Part shown: one piece after another, positions 56,306 through 64,000 of the stretch
Layout of the letters: every line of letters begins with the position of its first letter
Numbering within the stretch: position 1 is the first letter of the stretch
Assembly (NCBI GenBank): GCA_014305285.1
Contig: JACRSG010000007.1
Coordinates: forward strand, 95,844 to 159,843
Origin: Campylobacter jejuni
Lineage (GTDB): Bacteria; Campylobacterota; Campylobacteria; Campylobacterales; Campylobacteraceae
Direction: 5' to 3'
DNA: 64,000 bases
Position numbers and translations under genes: made by a program
The notes under the pieces: generated by a model
Told to the model about the DNA's origin: nothing
Seen by the model: the letters and a program-made list of their open reading frames with translations, nothing else
Databases searched by the model: none

Positions 56306-58657
56306 ATGAAATGTGAACATTGCAGACTTGATTATAAACAAGCTCAAATGATAGAGTATAAGGATAAATTTTTTTGTTGTAAGGGTTGTGAAAGTGTTTG
56401 GGAAATTTTGCATGAAAGTGGATTAGATGAGTTTTATGAAAAGCTTGGAAATCAAACCTTAAGCCCTGTAAATTTTCAAAATGAAATGAAAAATTATGAT
56501 GAGTTTATCACTAAAACCAAAGAAGGATTTAGTGAAATTTATCTTATGATACATGGTATAGAATGCGCAGCTTGCGTGTGGCTGAATGAGAAAATTTTAA
56601 CCAAACAAGAAGGAATTTTAGAACTTGATATCAATCATTTAAACCATAAATCACGCATTGTTTTTGATGAACAAAGTATTTCTTTGGTGCAAATTTTAAG
56701 ACTTATTGAAAGTATAGGCTATAAAGCGAGTGCTTATGATGCGAGTAAGGCTTCAAAAAGAGCGGATTTATTGAAAAGGGAATTTTATTCTAAGCTTGTT
56801 GTAGCTATAGCTTGCATGATGAATATCATGTGGATAGCGGTGGCAAAATACGCGGGATTTTTTAGCGGAATGGATAATGACACTAAGGATATTTTAAATT
56901 TTGCTGAATTTATCCTTTGTTCCCCTGTGCTTTTTTATACGGGATCTCATTTTTATAAAAGTGTTTTTAAAACTTTAAAAATGCATAGTTTAAATATGGA
57001 TGTATTGGTTATTAGCGGAGCGAGTTTAGCTTATGTTTATTCTTTATGGGCTATGTTTTTTAGAGTAGGAGAGGTGTATTTTGACTCTGTGGCAATGATA
57101 ATTTGCTTTGTTTTTATAGGTAAATATCTTGAGATGTTTAGCAAAAAGCGTGCTTTAGATACTATAGATGGACTTAATGATTTTTTACAAAATGAGGTTT
57201 TGGTTTTTAATGGCAAGGAATTTGTTTCTAAAGAAGTGCAAAAGGTTTGTTTGGGTGATAGAATTTTGCTTAAAACTGGAGATAAAATTTTAATCGATGG
57301 GATTTGTAAAAGTGGTGAAATGAGTGTGAATACTTCTTCTTTAAATGGAGAAAATACCCCAAAACTCATACAAAAAGAAGATGAAATTTTTTCAGCTTGT
57401 ATAGTGCTTGATGGAAGTGTGGAATATGAAGCAACAAAGCTTTATAAGGATTCAAAACTCAGTCAAATTATCCAGCTTTTAGAACTCGCAAGCTCTAAAA
57501 AGGCAAAACTTGAAAGTTTGGTCAATAGTCTTTCGGCTTATTTTTCTAGAACGGTTTTATTGATCGCTTTTATTTGTTTTGCTTTTTGGTTTTTTTATAA
57601 AGAAGCAAGTTTTGAAATTTCTTTAGTCAATGCGATTGCGGTTTTGATTATTGCTTGTCCTTGTGCTTTAGCTTTAGCAACACCTGTGAGCAATCTTGTA
57701 GCTTTAGGTAGAGCTTTAAAAAAACATATTTTATTTAAAAGTTCTAGCGTGATAGAAGCTCTAAGTAAGTGCGATTGCGTGGTGTTTGATAAAACGGGTA
57801 TTTTAACCAAAATAGAGCTTGAGTTTAAAGAAGTTTTTTTAGATAAAACGCTTGATTTAAATGAGCTTTATAATTTTGTAAAACTTTCCAAACATCCTAT
57901 CTCTCAAAATATTGCTTCATATTTAAAACAAAAAGGAGCTAAGGATTTAAATTTAGATTTTAAAAAACTTTCAAGCATTCAAGCTAAAGGGTTAAGTGTT
58001 GAGTTAAATGAAAAGTTGCTTTTAGGCGGAAGTTCTAAATTTTTACAAGAAAAGGGTATTGTAACTAAGGAATTTGATAATACGCATTTTATTTTTGCTA
58101 AGGAAGGTAAAATTTTAGCTTTTTTTGAGTTTGATAGCGTTTTGAGAGAGGGTACAAAAGAACTTATTGATTATCTTAAAAAAGAAAAGAAAGAATTAAT
58201 GATACTAAGTGGTGATCATCAAAAAGCAGTGAAAAAAATCGCTAAAAAGTTAGAAATCCAAAATTATCAAGCTTCTTGTTTACCTGAAGATAAAATGAAA
58301 ACTATAGAGAATTTAAGCAAAGATTACAAAGTTTTATTTGTAGGTGATGGAGTAAATGATGCTCTAGCTTTAAAATACGCAAGTGTTTCGATGACTTTAA
58401 GGGAAGGAAGTGATTTAGCTATAGAGAGTAGTGATGTTTTACTTTTAAAAAATGATTTGCTTTCTTTAAAAAAAGCCATAAAATTATCTAAAAATACCTT
58501 TAAAATTATCAAGCAAAACCTTGCTTTTTCTTTGTTTTATAATGCTTGTACCATACCTTTGGCTTTTTTAGGTATAATTAATCCTTTGCTTGCTGCTATT
58601 TCCATGTCTTTTAGTAGCATAATAGTCGTTTTAAATGCTTTAAGGATCAAAGAATGA
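56306..58657 (+). CDS. ccoI: CcoI/FixI P-type ATPase for cbb3 oxidase copper supply
   Basis: 783 residues from ATG 56306. N-terminal Cys-rich metal site (CEHC and CCKGCESVWEI) typical of FixI, an HMA domain (GIECAACVWLNEK), CPCALALATP near 451-460 and GDGVNDALAL near 679-688. The phosphorylation site reads DKTGILT near 495-501 instead of DKTGTLT. The family delivers Cu to the cbb3 oxidase. Overlaps ccoS by 4 bases. Corresponds to Cj1155c. Confidence 0.92.
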   Translation: MKCEHCRLDYKQAQMIEYKDKFFCCKGCESVWEILHESGLDEFYEKLGNQTLSPVNFQNEMKNYDEFITKTKEGFSEIYLMIHGIECAACVWLNEKILTKQEGILELDINHLNHKSRIVFDEQSISLVQILRLIESIGYKASAYDASKASKRADLLKREFYSKLVVAIACMMNIMWIAVAKYAGFFSGMDNDTKDILNFAEFILCSPVLFYTGSHFYKSVFKTLKMHSLNMDVLVISGASLAYVYSLWAMFFRVGEVYFDSVAMIICFVFIGKYLEMFSKKRALDTIDGLNDFLQNEVLVFNGKEFVSKEVQKVCLGDRILLKTGDKILIDGICKSGEMSVNTSSLNGENTPKLIQKEDEIFSACIVLDGSVEYEATKLYKDSKLSQIIQLLELASSKKAKLESLVNSLSAYFSRTVLLIAFICFAFWFFYKEASFEISLVNAIAVLIIACPCALALATPVSNLVALGRALKKHILFKSSSVIEALSKCDCVVFDKTGILTKIELEFKEVFLDKTLDLNELYNFVKLSKHPISQNIASYLKQKGAKDLNLDFKKLSSIQAKGLSVELNEKLLLGGSSKFLQEKGIVTKEFDNTHFIFAKEGKILAFFEFDSVLREGTKELIDYLKKEKKELMILSGDHQKAVKKIAKKLEIQNYQASCLPEDKMKTIENLSKDYKVLFVGDGVNDALALKYASVSMTLREGSDLAIESSDVLLLKNDLLSLKKAIKLSKNTFKIIKQNLAFSLFYNACTIPLAFLGIINPLLAAISMSFSSIIVVLNALRIKE

Positions 58658-58878
58658 ATAGTATAATCATGATGATGATAGGGGTTTCTATCTTAGCGTT
58701 TTTTATCATTTTGGCAACTTTGCTTTGGGGGATTAAAAATAAGCAGTTTGATGATGATTATAAATTTACTACTTTAAATGATGATGAAGATTCTTTGCGT
58801 GATGCTATAGAATTGGAAAGGCGTAAAAAAGAAGCTTTGGATAAAAAAGGCTTTCATAAAAAGAAAAGCCTAATTTAG
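58654..58878 (+). CDS. ccoS: Cbb3 oxidase assembly protein CcoS
   Basis: 74 residues: one N-terminal membrane span (IMMMIGVSILAFFIILATLLWGI), then KNKQFDDDYKF, the family motif where the helix meets an acidic tail, and a Lys-rich end. Translationally coupled to ccoI (ATGA). Needed to insert cofactors into the oxidase. Corresponds to Cj1154c. Confidence 0.9.
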   Translation: MNSIIMMMIGVSILAFFIILATLLWGIKNKQFDDDYKFTTLNDDEDSLRDAIELERRKKEALDKKGFHKKKSLI

Positions 58879-58881
58879 AAA

Positions 58882-59184
58882 TTATTTTAAAGTTTCAATA
58901 TGAGCTTCGATAGCTTTAAAGTCTTCTTCAGTTAAACCTTTAAGGTTAAGTTTCATGATCGCACCTTGACCATAAGCATTTCTTTTGCCTTCCGAATATT
59001 CTTTCATGTATTGAAGTCTTTCAGCAGAAGAAAGAGTTTTTAAAGCTGGAACTTTGTTTAAGTAAACTTTGTCAGCATTTGCACCATGGCATACTGCACA
59101 TTTTTTAAAAAGTGTAGCACCATCTGCAGCAAAAGCAGAAACACCAAGACATGCCAAAGCAGAAACTACTAATAATTTTTTCAT
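58882..59184 (-). CDS. Periplasmic monoheme cytochrome c (c553 type)
   Basis: 100 residues. Signal peptide MKKLLVVSALACLGVSAFA, heme site CAVCHG near 32-37, and the distal Met in GAIMKLNLKGL. Carries electrons between the bc1 complex and the terminal oxidase or peroxidases. TATAAT at 59220-59225 on this strand and AAGGAG before the ATG support independent expression. Corresponds to Cj1153. Confidence 0.94.
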   Translation of the reverse strand: MKKLLVVSALACLGVSAFAADGATLFKKCAVCHGANADKVYLNKVPALKTLSSAERLQYMKEYSEGKRNAYGQGAIMKLNLKGLTEEDFKAIEAHIETLK

Positions 59185-59219
59185 TTGTTTTCTCCTTAGT
59201 AAAAATTAGATTGCTAGGT

Positions 59220-59225
59220 ATTATA
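59220..59225 (-). promoter_or_regulatory. -10 element of the cytochrome c gene
   Basis: Minus-strand TATAAT in ATATATAATACC, 36 bases before the ATG at 59184. Confidence 0.5.
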
Positions 59226-59295
59226 TATCTTTATTTTTAATAAAAATCTTAAGAAATTAAAGATAATGTTTATTTTCTTTTTAAAAAAGCTATAT

Positions 59296-59301
59296 TATAA
59301 T
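59296..59301 (+). promoter_or_regulatory. -10 element at the head of the heptose operon
   Basis: TATAAT directly followed by GTTTTTC and the gmhB ATG at 59309. A start of transcription at normal spacing would fall at about 59307-59309, leaving almost no leader. Confidence 0.55.
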
Positions 59302-59308
59302 GTTTTTC

Positions 59309-59830
59309 ATGAAAACAAAAGCATTATTTTTAGATAGAGATGGTGTGATTAATATAGATAAAAAATACGTCTATAAAATAGAAGATTTCGAATTTTGTGA
59401 TGGAATTTTTGAACTTTGTAGGTATTTTTTAGCTAGAAATTATTTGCTTTTTATAGCGACAAATCAATCAGGTATTGCAAGAGGATATTATAAAGAAAGT
59501 GATTTTTTTAAGCTTTGCGATCATATGCTTAAAGAATTTGCTAAGCAAGATATAAAAATCGATAAAATTTATCATTGCCCGCATTTAGAAGGTTGTGAGT
59601 GTCGTAAGCCTAAAGCAGGGATGCTTTTAAAAACAAAAGATGAATTTGATTTGGATATGAAAAATTCTATCTTTATTGGAGATAATCTAAGTGATATGCA
59701 AGCAGGATTAAATGCTGATATTGGCACTTTAGTTTTGGTAAATGAAGAAAAAAAAGAGGGTGATTTTTTTAAGCAATTTAAAAATTTAAAAGAAATTTTG
59801 AACTTTTTTAAAGAAAAGGAAAATCAATGA
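59309..59830 (+). CDS. gmhB: D-glycero-beta-D-manno-heptose 1,7-bisphosphate phosphatase
   Basis: 173 residues from ATG 59309; the upstream ATG at 59300 lies in the -10. HAD motifs: FLDRDGVINID near 6-16, TNQSGIARG, and GDNLSDMQAG. The GmhB zinc cluster is present (CPHLEGCECRKP). Second phosphatase step of ADP-heptose synthesis. Overlaps hldD by 4 bases (ATGA). Corresponds to Cj1152c. Confidence 0.93.
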   Translation: MKTKALFLDRDGVINIDKKYVYKIEDFEFCDGIFELCRYFLARNYLLFIATNQSGIARGYYKESDFFKLCDHMLKEFAKQDIKIDKIYHCPHLEGCECRKPKAGMLLKTKDEFDLDMKNSIFIGDNLSDMQAGLNADIGTLVLVNEEKKEGDFFKQFKNLKEILNFFKEKENQ

Positions 59831-60780
59831 AAATAGCAATCACAGGTGGTGCAGGATTTATAGGTTCGCAACTGGCTTTAAATTTACAAGAAAAACATGA
59901 AATTTTAATCATTGATAAAATGCGTAGCAGTGCGACTTTTGAAAATGGAAATTTGCAAAGTTTTGGGCATTTTAAAAATTTACTCGAATTTGATGGAGAA
60001 CTTTTTGTGGGCGATATTAACGATGAAAAAGTTTTAAAAAAGATTGAAGGTTTTAAGCCAGAGATTATTTTTCATCAAGCAGCAATTTCAGACACTACGG
60101 TTTTTGATCAAGCTAAGGTTTTGCAAACCAATTTAAATACTTTTAAAGACTTTATAGAGCTTAGCATAGATCTTCATGCAAAGCTTATTTATGCAAGTTC
60201 AGCTTCGGTTTATGGCGATGCAAAAAGTCCACAAACTGTAGGTAAGGATGAAGAACCAAAAAATCCTTATGCTTTTTCAAAATTGATGATGGATAAGCTA
60301 GCGAAAAAATACTACGATAAAGCCCATTTAGTAGGACTTAGATATTTTAATGTTTATGGAAAAGGCGAATTTTACAAAAACAAAACCGCCTCTATGGTTT
60401 TACAGTTTGGCCATCAAATTTTAGCTGGAAAAAATCCACGCTTGTTTGAAAGAAGCGATCAAATTTATAGAGATTTTACTTATATTAAAGATGTTATCAG
60501 TGCTAATTTAATCGCGCTTGATTCAAAATGTGGAGTTTATAATGTAGGTAGCGGTAAAGCAAGGACTTTTCAAGATATAGTTGATATTTTACAAAAAGAA
60601 CTAGATGCCAATCTAGCTTGTGAATATATCCCAAATCCTTATGTAAAATCTTATCAATTCCACACTGAAGCAAAATTAGATCAAACTTGGGATTATAAGC
60701 CAAAATTTGGTCTTGAAGAGGGGATAAAAGATTATTTAGATGAGATAAAAAGACTTTTTGAAAAGGAAGTAAATGCTTGA
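59827..60780 (+). CDS. hldD: ADP-L-glycero-D-manno-heptose 6-epimerase
   Basis: 317 residues of the extended SDR family. [16 protein letters not shown] near 6-21, ISDTT, then [10 protein letters not shown] and YAFSK giving the Ser and YxxxK active site, and GLRYFNVYG. Converts the D-glycero to the L-glycero heptose nucleotide. Overlaps hldE by 8 bases. Corresponds to Cj1151c (waaD). Confidence 0.95.
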   Translation: MKIAITGGAGFIGSQLALNLQEKHEILIIDKMRSSATFENGNLQSFGHFKNLLEFDGELFVGDINDEKVLKKIEGFKPEIIFHQAAISDTTVFDQAKVLQTNLNTFKDFIELSIDLHAKLIYASSASVYGDAKSPQTVGKDEEPKNPYAFSKLMMDKLAKKYYDKAHLVGLRYFNVYGKGEFYKNKTASMVLQFGHQILAGKNPRLFERSDQIYRDFTYIKDVISANLIALDSKCGVYNVGSGKARTFQDIVDILQKELDANLACEYIPNPYVKSYQFHTEAKLDQTWDYKPKFGLEEGIKDYLDEIKRLFEKEVNA

Positions 60781-62158
60781 GTTTTTAAGTCAGCAAAAAC
60801 CTAAAATTTTAATTATAGGGGATTTTATGGTGGATAATTACACTTGGTGTGATTGTTCGTGTATCAGTCCTGAAGCCCCTGTTTTGGTAGCCAAAACTCT
60901 TAAAGAAGATAGAAGATTAGGTGGGGCTGCAAATGTTTATGCAAATTTAAAAAGTTTAGGAGCTGATGTTTTTGCACTTGGTGTTGTGGGCGATGATGAG
61001 AGTGGAAAATTTTTACAAGAAAATTTAAAAGGGGAATTGTTGATCCAGAAAGGACGTAAAACCCCTTTTAAAAACCGCATTATAGCACACAATCAGCAGG
61101 TTTTAAGATTAGATGAAGAAGATACAAGTGAGATTTTGCTTGAAAATGAGCTTATTGCCTTGTTTGATGAAAAGATTAAAGATTTTAAAGCTGTGGTTTT
61201 AAGTGATTATGCTAAGGGCATTTTAACGCCTAAGGTTTGCAAAGCTTTGATAAAAAAGGCTAATGACTTAAATATCCCTGTTTTAGTTGATCCTAAAGGG
61301 AGTAATTTTAGTAAATATAGCGGTGCAACCTTGCTAACGCCTAATAAAAAAGAAGCTTTAGAGGCTTTGAAATTTGAAAATTTAGAGGGTGAAAATTTAG
61401 AAAAAGGAATTAAGAAATTAAAAGAAGATTTTTCTTTGCGTTATTCTATCATCACTCTTTCAGAGGCTGGGATTGCGTTTTTTGATGAGAGTTTAAAAAT
61501 CGCACCTGCTAAAGCTTTGGAAGTTTATGATGTAACAGGAGCAGGCGATAGTGTGATCGCAGTTTTAGCTTTTTGTTTGGCAAATGGGATTGAAATTTTT
61601 AAAGCTTGTGAACTTGCTAATGAAGCTGCGGCTGTTGTGGTGAGTAAAATAGGTAGCGTGAGTGTGAGTTTTGATGAGATTAAGAGTTTTAAGCGTGTGG
61701 ATTTTGAGAAAAAAATCAAAAGCAAAGAAGAACTTCTAACGCTTTTAAAACAAAATGATAAAAAGATTGTTTTTACTAATGGTTGTTTTGATATCGTGCA
61801 TTTTGGACATATAAAATATCTTGAGAAAGCTAAAAGATTGGGTGATGTTTTGGTTGTAGGTTTAAATTCAGATGTGAGTGTGAAAAGACTAAAAGGTGAG
61901 AGTCGCCCTGTAAATTCAGAATTTCAAAGAGCTTGTGTGTTAGCGGCTTTTTATTTTGTAGATTTTGTGGTGATTTTTGATGAGGATACACCTTTGGAGC
62001 TTATAAGCTTTTTAAAGCCTGATATTTTGGTTAAAGGGGCCGATTATAAAGATAAACTTGTTGTGGGTTCGGATATTGTTTCAAAGATCGAATTAATCGA
62101 CTTTGAAGAAGGATTTAGTACAAGTAAGATCATAGACAAGATTAAGGATAAAAAATGA
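60773..62158 (+). CDS. hldE: Bifunctional heptose 7-phosphate kinase / heptose 1-phosphate adenylyltransferase
   Basis: 461 residues, two fused domains. N-terminal ribokinase-type kinase ([26 protein letters not shown], and [15 protein letters not shown] near 253-267 with the catalytic Asp). C-terminal nucleotidyltransferase ([17 protein letters not shown] near 334-350, with HxGH). Overlaps gmhA by 4 bases. Corresponds to Cj1150c. Confidence 0.96.
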   Translation: MLEFLSQQKPKILIIGDFMVDNYTWCDCSCISPEAPVLVAKTLKEDRRLGGAANVYANLKSLGADVFALGVVGDDESGKFLQENLKGELLIQKGRKTPFKNRIIAHNQQVLRLDEEDTSEILLENELIALFDEKIKDFKAVVLSDYAKGILTPKVCKALIKKANDLNIPVLVDPKGSNFSKYSGATLLTPNKKEALEALKFENLEGENLEKGIKKLKEDFSLRYSIITLSEAGIAFFDESLKIAPAKALEVYDVTGAGDSVIAVLAFCLANGIEIFKACELANEAAAVVVSKIGSVSVSFDEIKSFKRVDFEKKIKSKEELLTLLKQNDKKIVFTNGCFDIVHFGHIKYLEKAKRLGDVLVVGLNSDVSVKRLKGESRPVNSEFQRACVLAAFYFVDFVVIFDEDTPLELISFLKPDILVKGADYKDKLVVGSDIVSKIELIDFEEGFSTSKIIDKIKDKK

Positions 62159-62715
62159 TAAATTTAGTAGAAAAAGAATGGCAAGAACATCAAAAAATCG
62201 TTCAAGCCAGTGAATTTTTAAAAGGACAAATTGCAAAAGTAGGAGAGCTTTTGTGTGAGTGTCTTAAAAAAGGTGGCAAAATTTTGATTTGTGGAAATGG
62301 TGGAAGTGCAGCTGATGCTCAGCATTTTGCAGCTGAACTTAGTGGGCGTTATAAAAAAGAACGCAAAGCTTTAGCAGGTATAGCACTTACAACTGATACT
62401 TCAGCACTTAGTGCTATAGGAAATGACTATGGTTTTGAGTTTGTTTTTTCAAGACAAGTGGAAGCTTTAGGAAATGAAAATGATGTTTTAATTGGTATTT
62501 CAACTAGTGGAAAAAGCCCTAATGTTTTAGAAGCTTTTAAAAAAGCAAAAGAGCTTAATATGCTTTGTTTAGGCCTTAGTGGAAAAGGTGGTGGAATGAT
62601 GAATAAACTTTGTGATCATAATCTTGTCGTGCCAAGTGATGATACTGCTAGGATTCAAGAAATGCACATTTTAATCATACACACACTTTGTCAGATTATA
62701 GATGAGAGTTTTTAA
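62155..62715 (+). CDS. gmhA: Sedoheptulose 7-phosphate isomerase
   Basis: 186 residues, a single SIS domain: [20 protein letters not shown] near 42-61, [20 protein letters not shown], and [17 protein letters not shown]. First step of ADP-heptose synthesis though last in this operon. The last 4 bases overlap the convergent waaF. Corresponds to Cj1149c. Confidence 0.96.
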   Translation: MINLVEKEWQEHQKIVQASEFLKGQIAKVGELLCECLKKGGKILICGNGGSAADAQHFAAELSGRYKKERKALAGIALTTDTSALSAIGNDYGFEFVFSRQVEALGNENDVLIGISTSGKSPNVLEAFKKAKELNMLCLGLSGKGGGMMNKLCDHNLVVPSDDTARIQEMHILIIHTLCQIIDESF

Positions 62716-63656
62716 AGTAAATTTCTAGCCTCTTCTATAACCCTTTGAGGCTTTAAATCTTTCATGCATTTGTGGTGCTTTAAAGGACAGGTTTTTTGCA
62801 TACAAGGCATACAAGCTAGATCTAAATGTATTAATTTTGCGTTTTCATTTTGCCAAGGTGAAGTTTGGGTAAATTTTGTAGGACCAAAAATAGCCACGGT
62901 TTTTACCTTATAAACCGCACTTATGTGCATGGAGCCGCTATCGTTTGTGATGAAAAGATCGCAAAAAGCGATATTTTGACAAAGACTTTTGATGGTGGTT
63001 TTATTGCAAAGATTTTTTACATTTATGTTTTGTTCTTTTAAGAATTTGAAAATTTCATCACAGAGTTCTTGTTCGGCTTTTCCCGCACCAAAGATTAAAA
63101 TTTCATGGCTTTGACTGAAATTTAAAGCCACTTTGGCAAAATAGCTCGCGTCCCATCTTTTTGCACTTCCAAAGCTTGCACCAGGGTTTAACCCTAGAAT
63201 TTTTTTACCATTTTTTAAAGTAAGAGGGCTTTGAAATTTTAGCTTAAAGGGAAGTTTTAAATCTTTAAAATGAGCTTTTATACTAAGCGAGTTTTCTATA
63301 AAATAAAGGTATTTTAAAACTTGATGTTCTTCTTTGTATTTGTTTTTGTCAAAAAAATATCTTTTTTTTGTTTTAAGAATGTGTAAAATAATCTTAGAAG
63401 AAAATGCGGATCTAAAAGCAAAACCAAGATCGAATTTACCAAGTTCTTTGCGTAAAGATAGGGCTTGTTTGTAGCGGGATTGTTTATTTTCTATGATGAT
63501 TTTAGAATTAGGAAATTCTTTAAAAAGTGCTGTGGAAACCAAAGAGCCATAAAGGATAAATTGGGCATTTTTAAAATGTTCTTTTATAGCGTATAAAGCA
63601 GGTGAAGCCATCACTGCATCGCCCAGCCAAGTGGGAAGATGTATAAAAATTTTCAT
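62712..63656 (-). CDS. waaF: ADP-heptose:LPS heptosyltransferase II
   Basis: 314 residues from the ATG at 63656, preceded by TTAGGAAATTT. It opens with [20 protein letters not shown], the GT9 start, and has [16 protein letters not shown] and [16 protein letters not shown], the ADP-heptose site. Adds the second heptose to the LOS inner core using the product of the adjacent hld/gmh genes. An in-frame extension to 63959 has no ribosome site and overlaps the pseudogene beyond. Corresponds to Cj1148. Confidence 0.94.
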   Translation of the reverse strand: MKIFIHLPTWLGDAVMASPALYAIKEHFKNAQFILYGSLVSTALFKEFPNSKIIIENKQSRYKQALSLRKELGKFDLGFAFRSAFSSKIILHILKTKKRYFFDKNKYKEEHQVLKYLYFIENSLSIKAHFKDLKLPFKLKFQSPLTLKNGKKILGLNPGASFGSAKRWDASYFAKVALNFSQSHEILIFGAGKAEQELCDEIFKFLKEQNINVKNLCNKTTIKSLCQNIAFCDLFITNDSGSMHISAVYKVKTVAIFGPTKFTQTSPWQNENAKLIHLDLACMPCMQKTCPLKHHKCMKDLKPQRVIEEARNLL

Positions 63657-63714
63657 AAATTTCCTAAACTTTGATAGAATTGTTTTTATTATTTTAACAA
63701 AATTTAGGAAAAAT

Positions 63715-64000
63715 ATGCCACATAAGTAATCTGTTTGCATCCACATATTCCTTGATTGATAAATAAAAGATAGTATTTTATTAACTAAGAAAGTGTTCAA
63801 TGTGTTTGAAATTGTGTAACAACTTTCGATCATAATCCTGCTTTTTAATTCTTGTGATTTTATCTTAATGGCTTTGTAGTGAATGATTGTGGAAGTGATA
63901 AAAGTATAGATATAGCTAAAGAATACACTAAAAAAGATGAAAGAGTTAAAATAATTCATAATAAAGAAAATTTGAAACTTTTAAGAGCAAGATATGAAGG
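63715..64000 (+). pseudogene. Broken family 2 glycosyltransferase gene at the LOS locus edge (partial)
   Basis: ATG 63715 has AGGAA upstream and begins MPH, then a stop after five bases of drift, where intact LOS transferases read MPQISVI. After about 140 bases without clear coding the frame reopens at 63858 and reads VVNDCGSDKSIDIAKEYTKK and ERVKIIHNKENLKLLRARYEG to the window end. This is the GT-A nucleotide-binding region (VVNDxSxD). The rest lies outside. Position and strand match waaV (Cj1146c). Confidence 0.75.

Noticed and set aside
62712..63959. Extended 415-residue reading frame for waaF.
   Set aside because: The GT9 start [13 protein letters not shown] and a ribosome site put the start at 63656. 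The extra part has no signal and lies antisense to the glycosyltransferase remnant.
1..64000. tRNA, rRNA, CRISPR array, insertion sequence, prophage or replication origin.
   Set aside because: I looked for cloverleaf-like segments, regularly spaced repeats, transposase motifs and DnaA-box clusters and found none I could support.
1..64000. Campylobacter coli as the source.
   Set aside because: Gene order, including cetA-cetB with a cetC remnant and the waaF boundary, fits C. jejuni as I remember it. I cannot exclude a relative without sequence comparison.

Overview
The window is about 30% GC, uses AT-rich codons, has tightly packed operons with overlapping start and stop codons, and has -10-dominated promoters (TATAAT with T-rich upstream DNA instead of a clear -35). 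Gene content and order match, from memory, the Campylobacter jejuni NCTC 11168 segment Cj1219c down to Cj1148, read in the opposite orientation. I therefore call this a C. jejuni chromosome. The number of decayed genes could fit a reduced lineage such as subsp. doylei, but that is only a guess. I see no tRNA, rRNA, CRISPR array, insertion sequence, prophage or long poly-G phase-variable tract.

Layout. 0-11.3 kb: an AsmA-like envelope protein, riboflavin synthase, a PgeF-like protein, an M23 endopeptidase, a PgbA-like exported protein, GlcD, a YihY membrane protein, ComEC, a DedA protein, RNase Y and a 5-FTHF cyclo-ligase-like protein. 11.4-15.1 kb: TlpA-like thioredoxin, ftsY, radA, atpB. 15.1-20.3 kb: a minus-strand methionine operon (2-oxoglutarate oxygenase, MetQ-like binding protein, metE, metF) behind a leader that encodes an 11-residue peptide with four Met codons and has two mutually exclusive hairpins, then luxS. 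20.9-28.3 kb: gatB, gpsA, a dihydroorotase-like protein without catalytic residues, a PiT permease, a small outer-membrane barrel candidate, dctA. 28.5-30.8 kb: a collapsed cetC remnant and the energy-taxis pair cetA-cetB. 30.8-38.2 kb: mnmG, an ArsB-family permease, the cytochrome bc1 operon petABC, cfa. 38.3-45.5 kb: rpsB-tsf-ABC ATPase-fliR-acidic receiver-like protein-gmk-tatA-argS. 45.5-49.5 kb: a decay zone with two broken SMR efflux genes, yebC, ppi, an exported-protein remnant joined to a truncated DedA gene, ldh, and ThrE-like remnants. 49.5-53.4 kb: a CDF metal exporter, copZ, copA, a frameshifted small membrane protein. 53.4-59.2 kb: dnaX, rho, ccoI, ccoS, a cytochrome c. 59.3-64 kb: the heptose operon gmhB-hldD-hldE-gmhA, convergent waaF, and the broken start of a family 2 glycosyltransferase at the edge of the lipooligosaccharide locus.

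Functional themes. Respiration and redox biogenesis (petABC, cytochrome c, ccoI/ccoS, copper handling), methionine and one-carbon metabolism next to AI-2 synthesis (luxS), energy taxis, and LOS core heptose synthesis. The most interesting regulatory object is the methionine leader at 20130-20290. The most interesting genome-evolution signal is the number of independently decayed genes, mainly transporters, envelope proteins and taxis genes, set among intact housekeeping operons.
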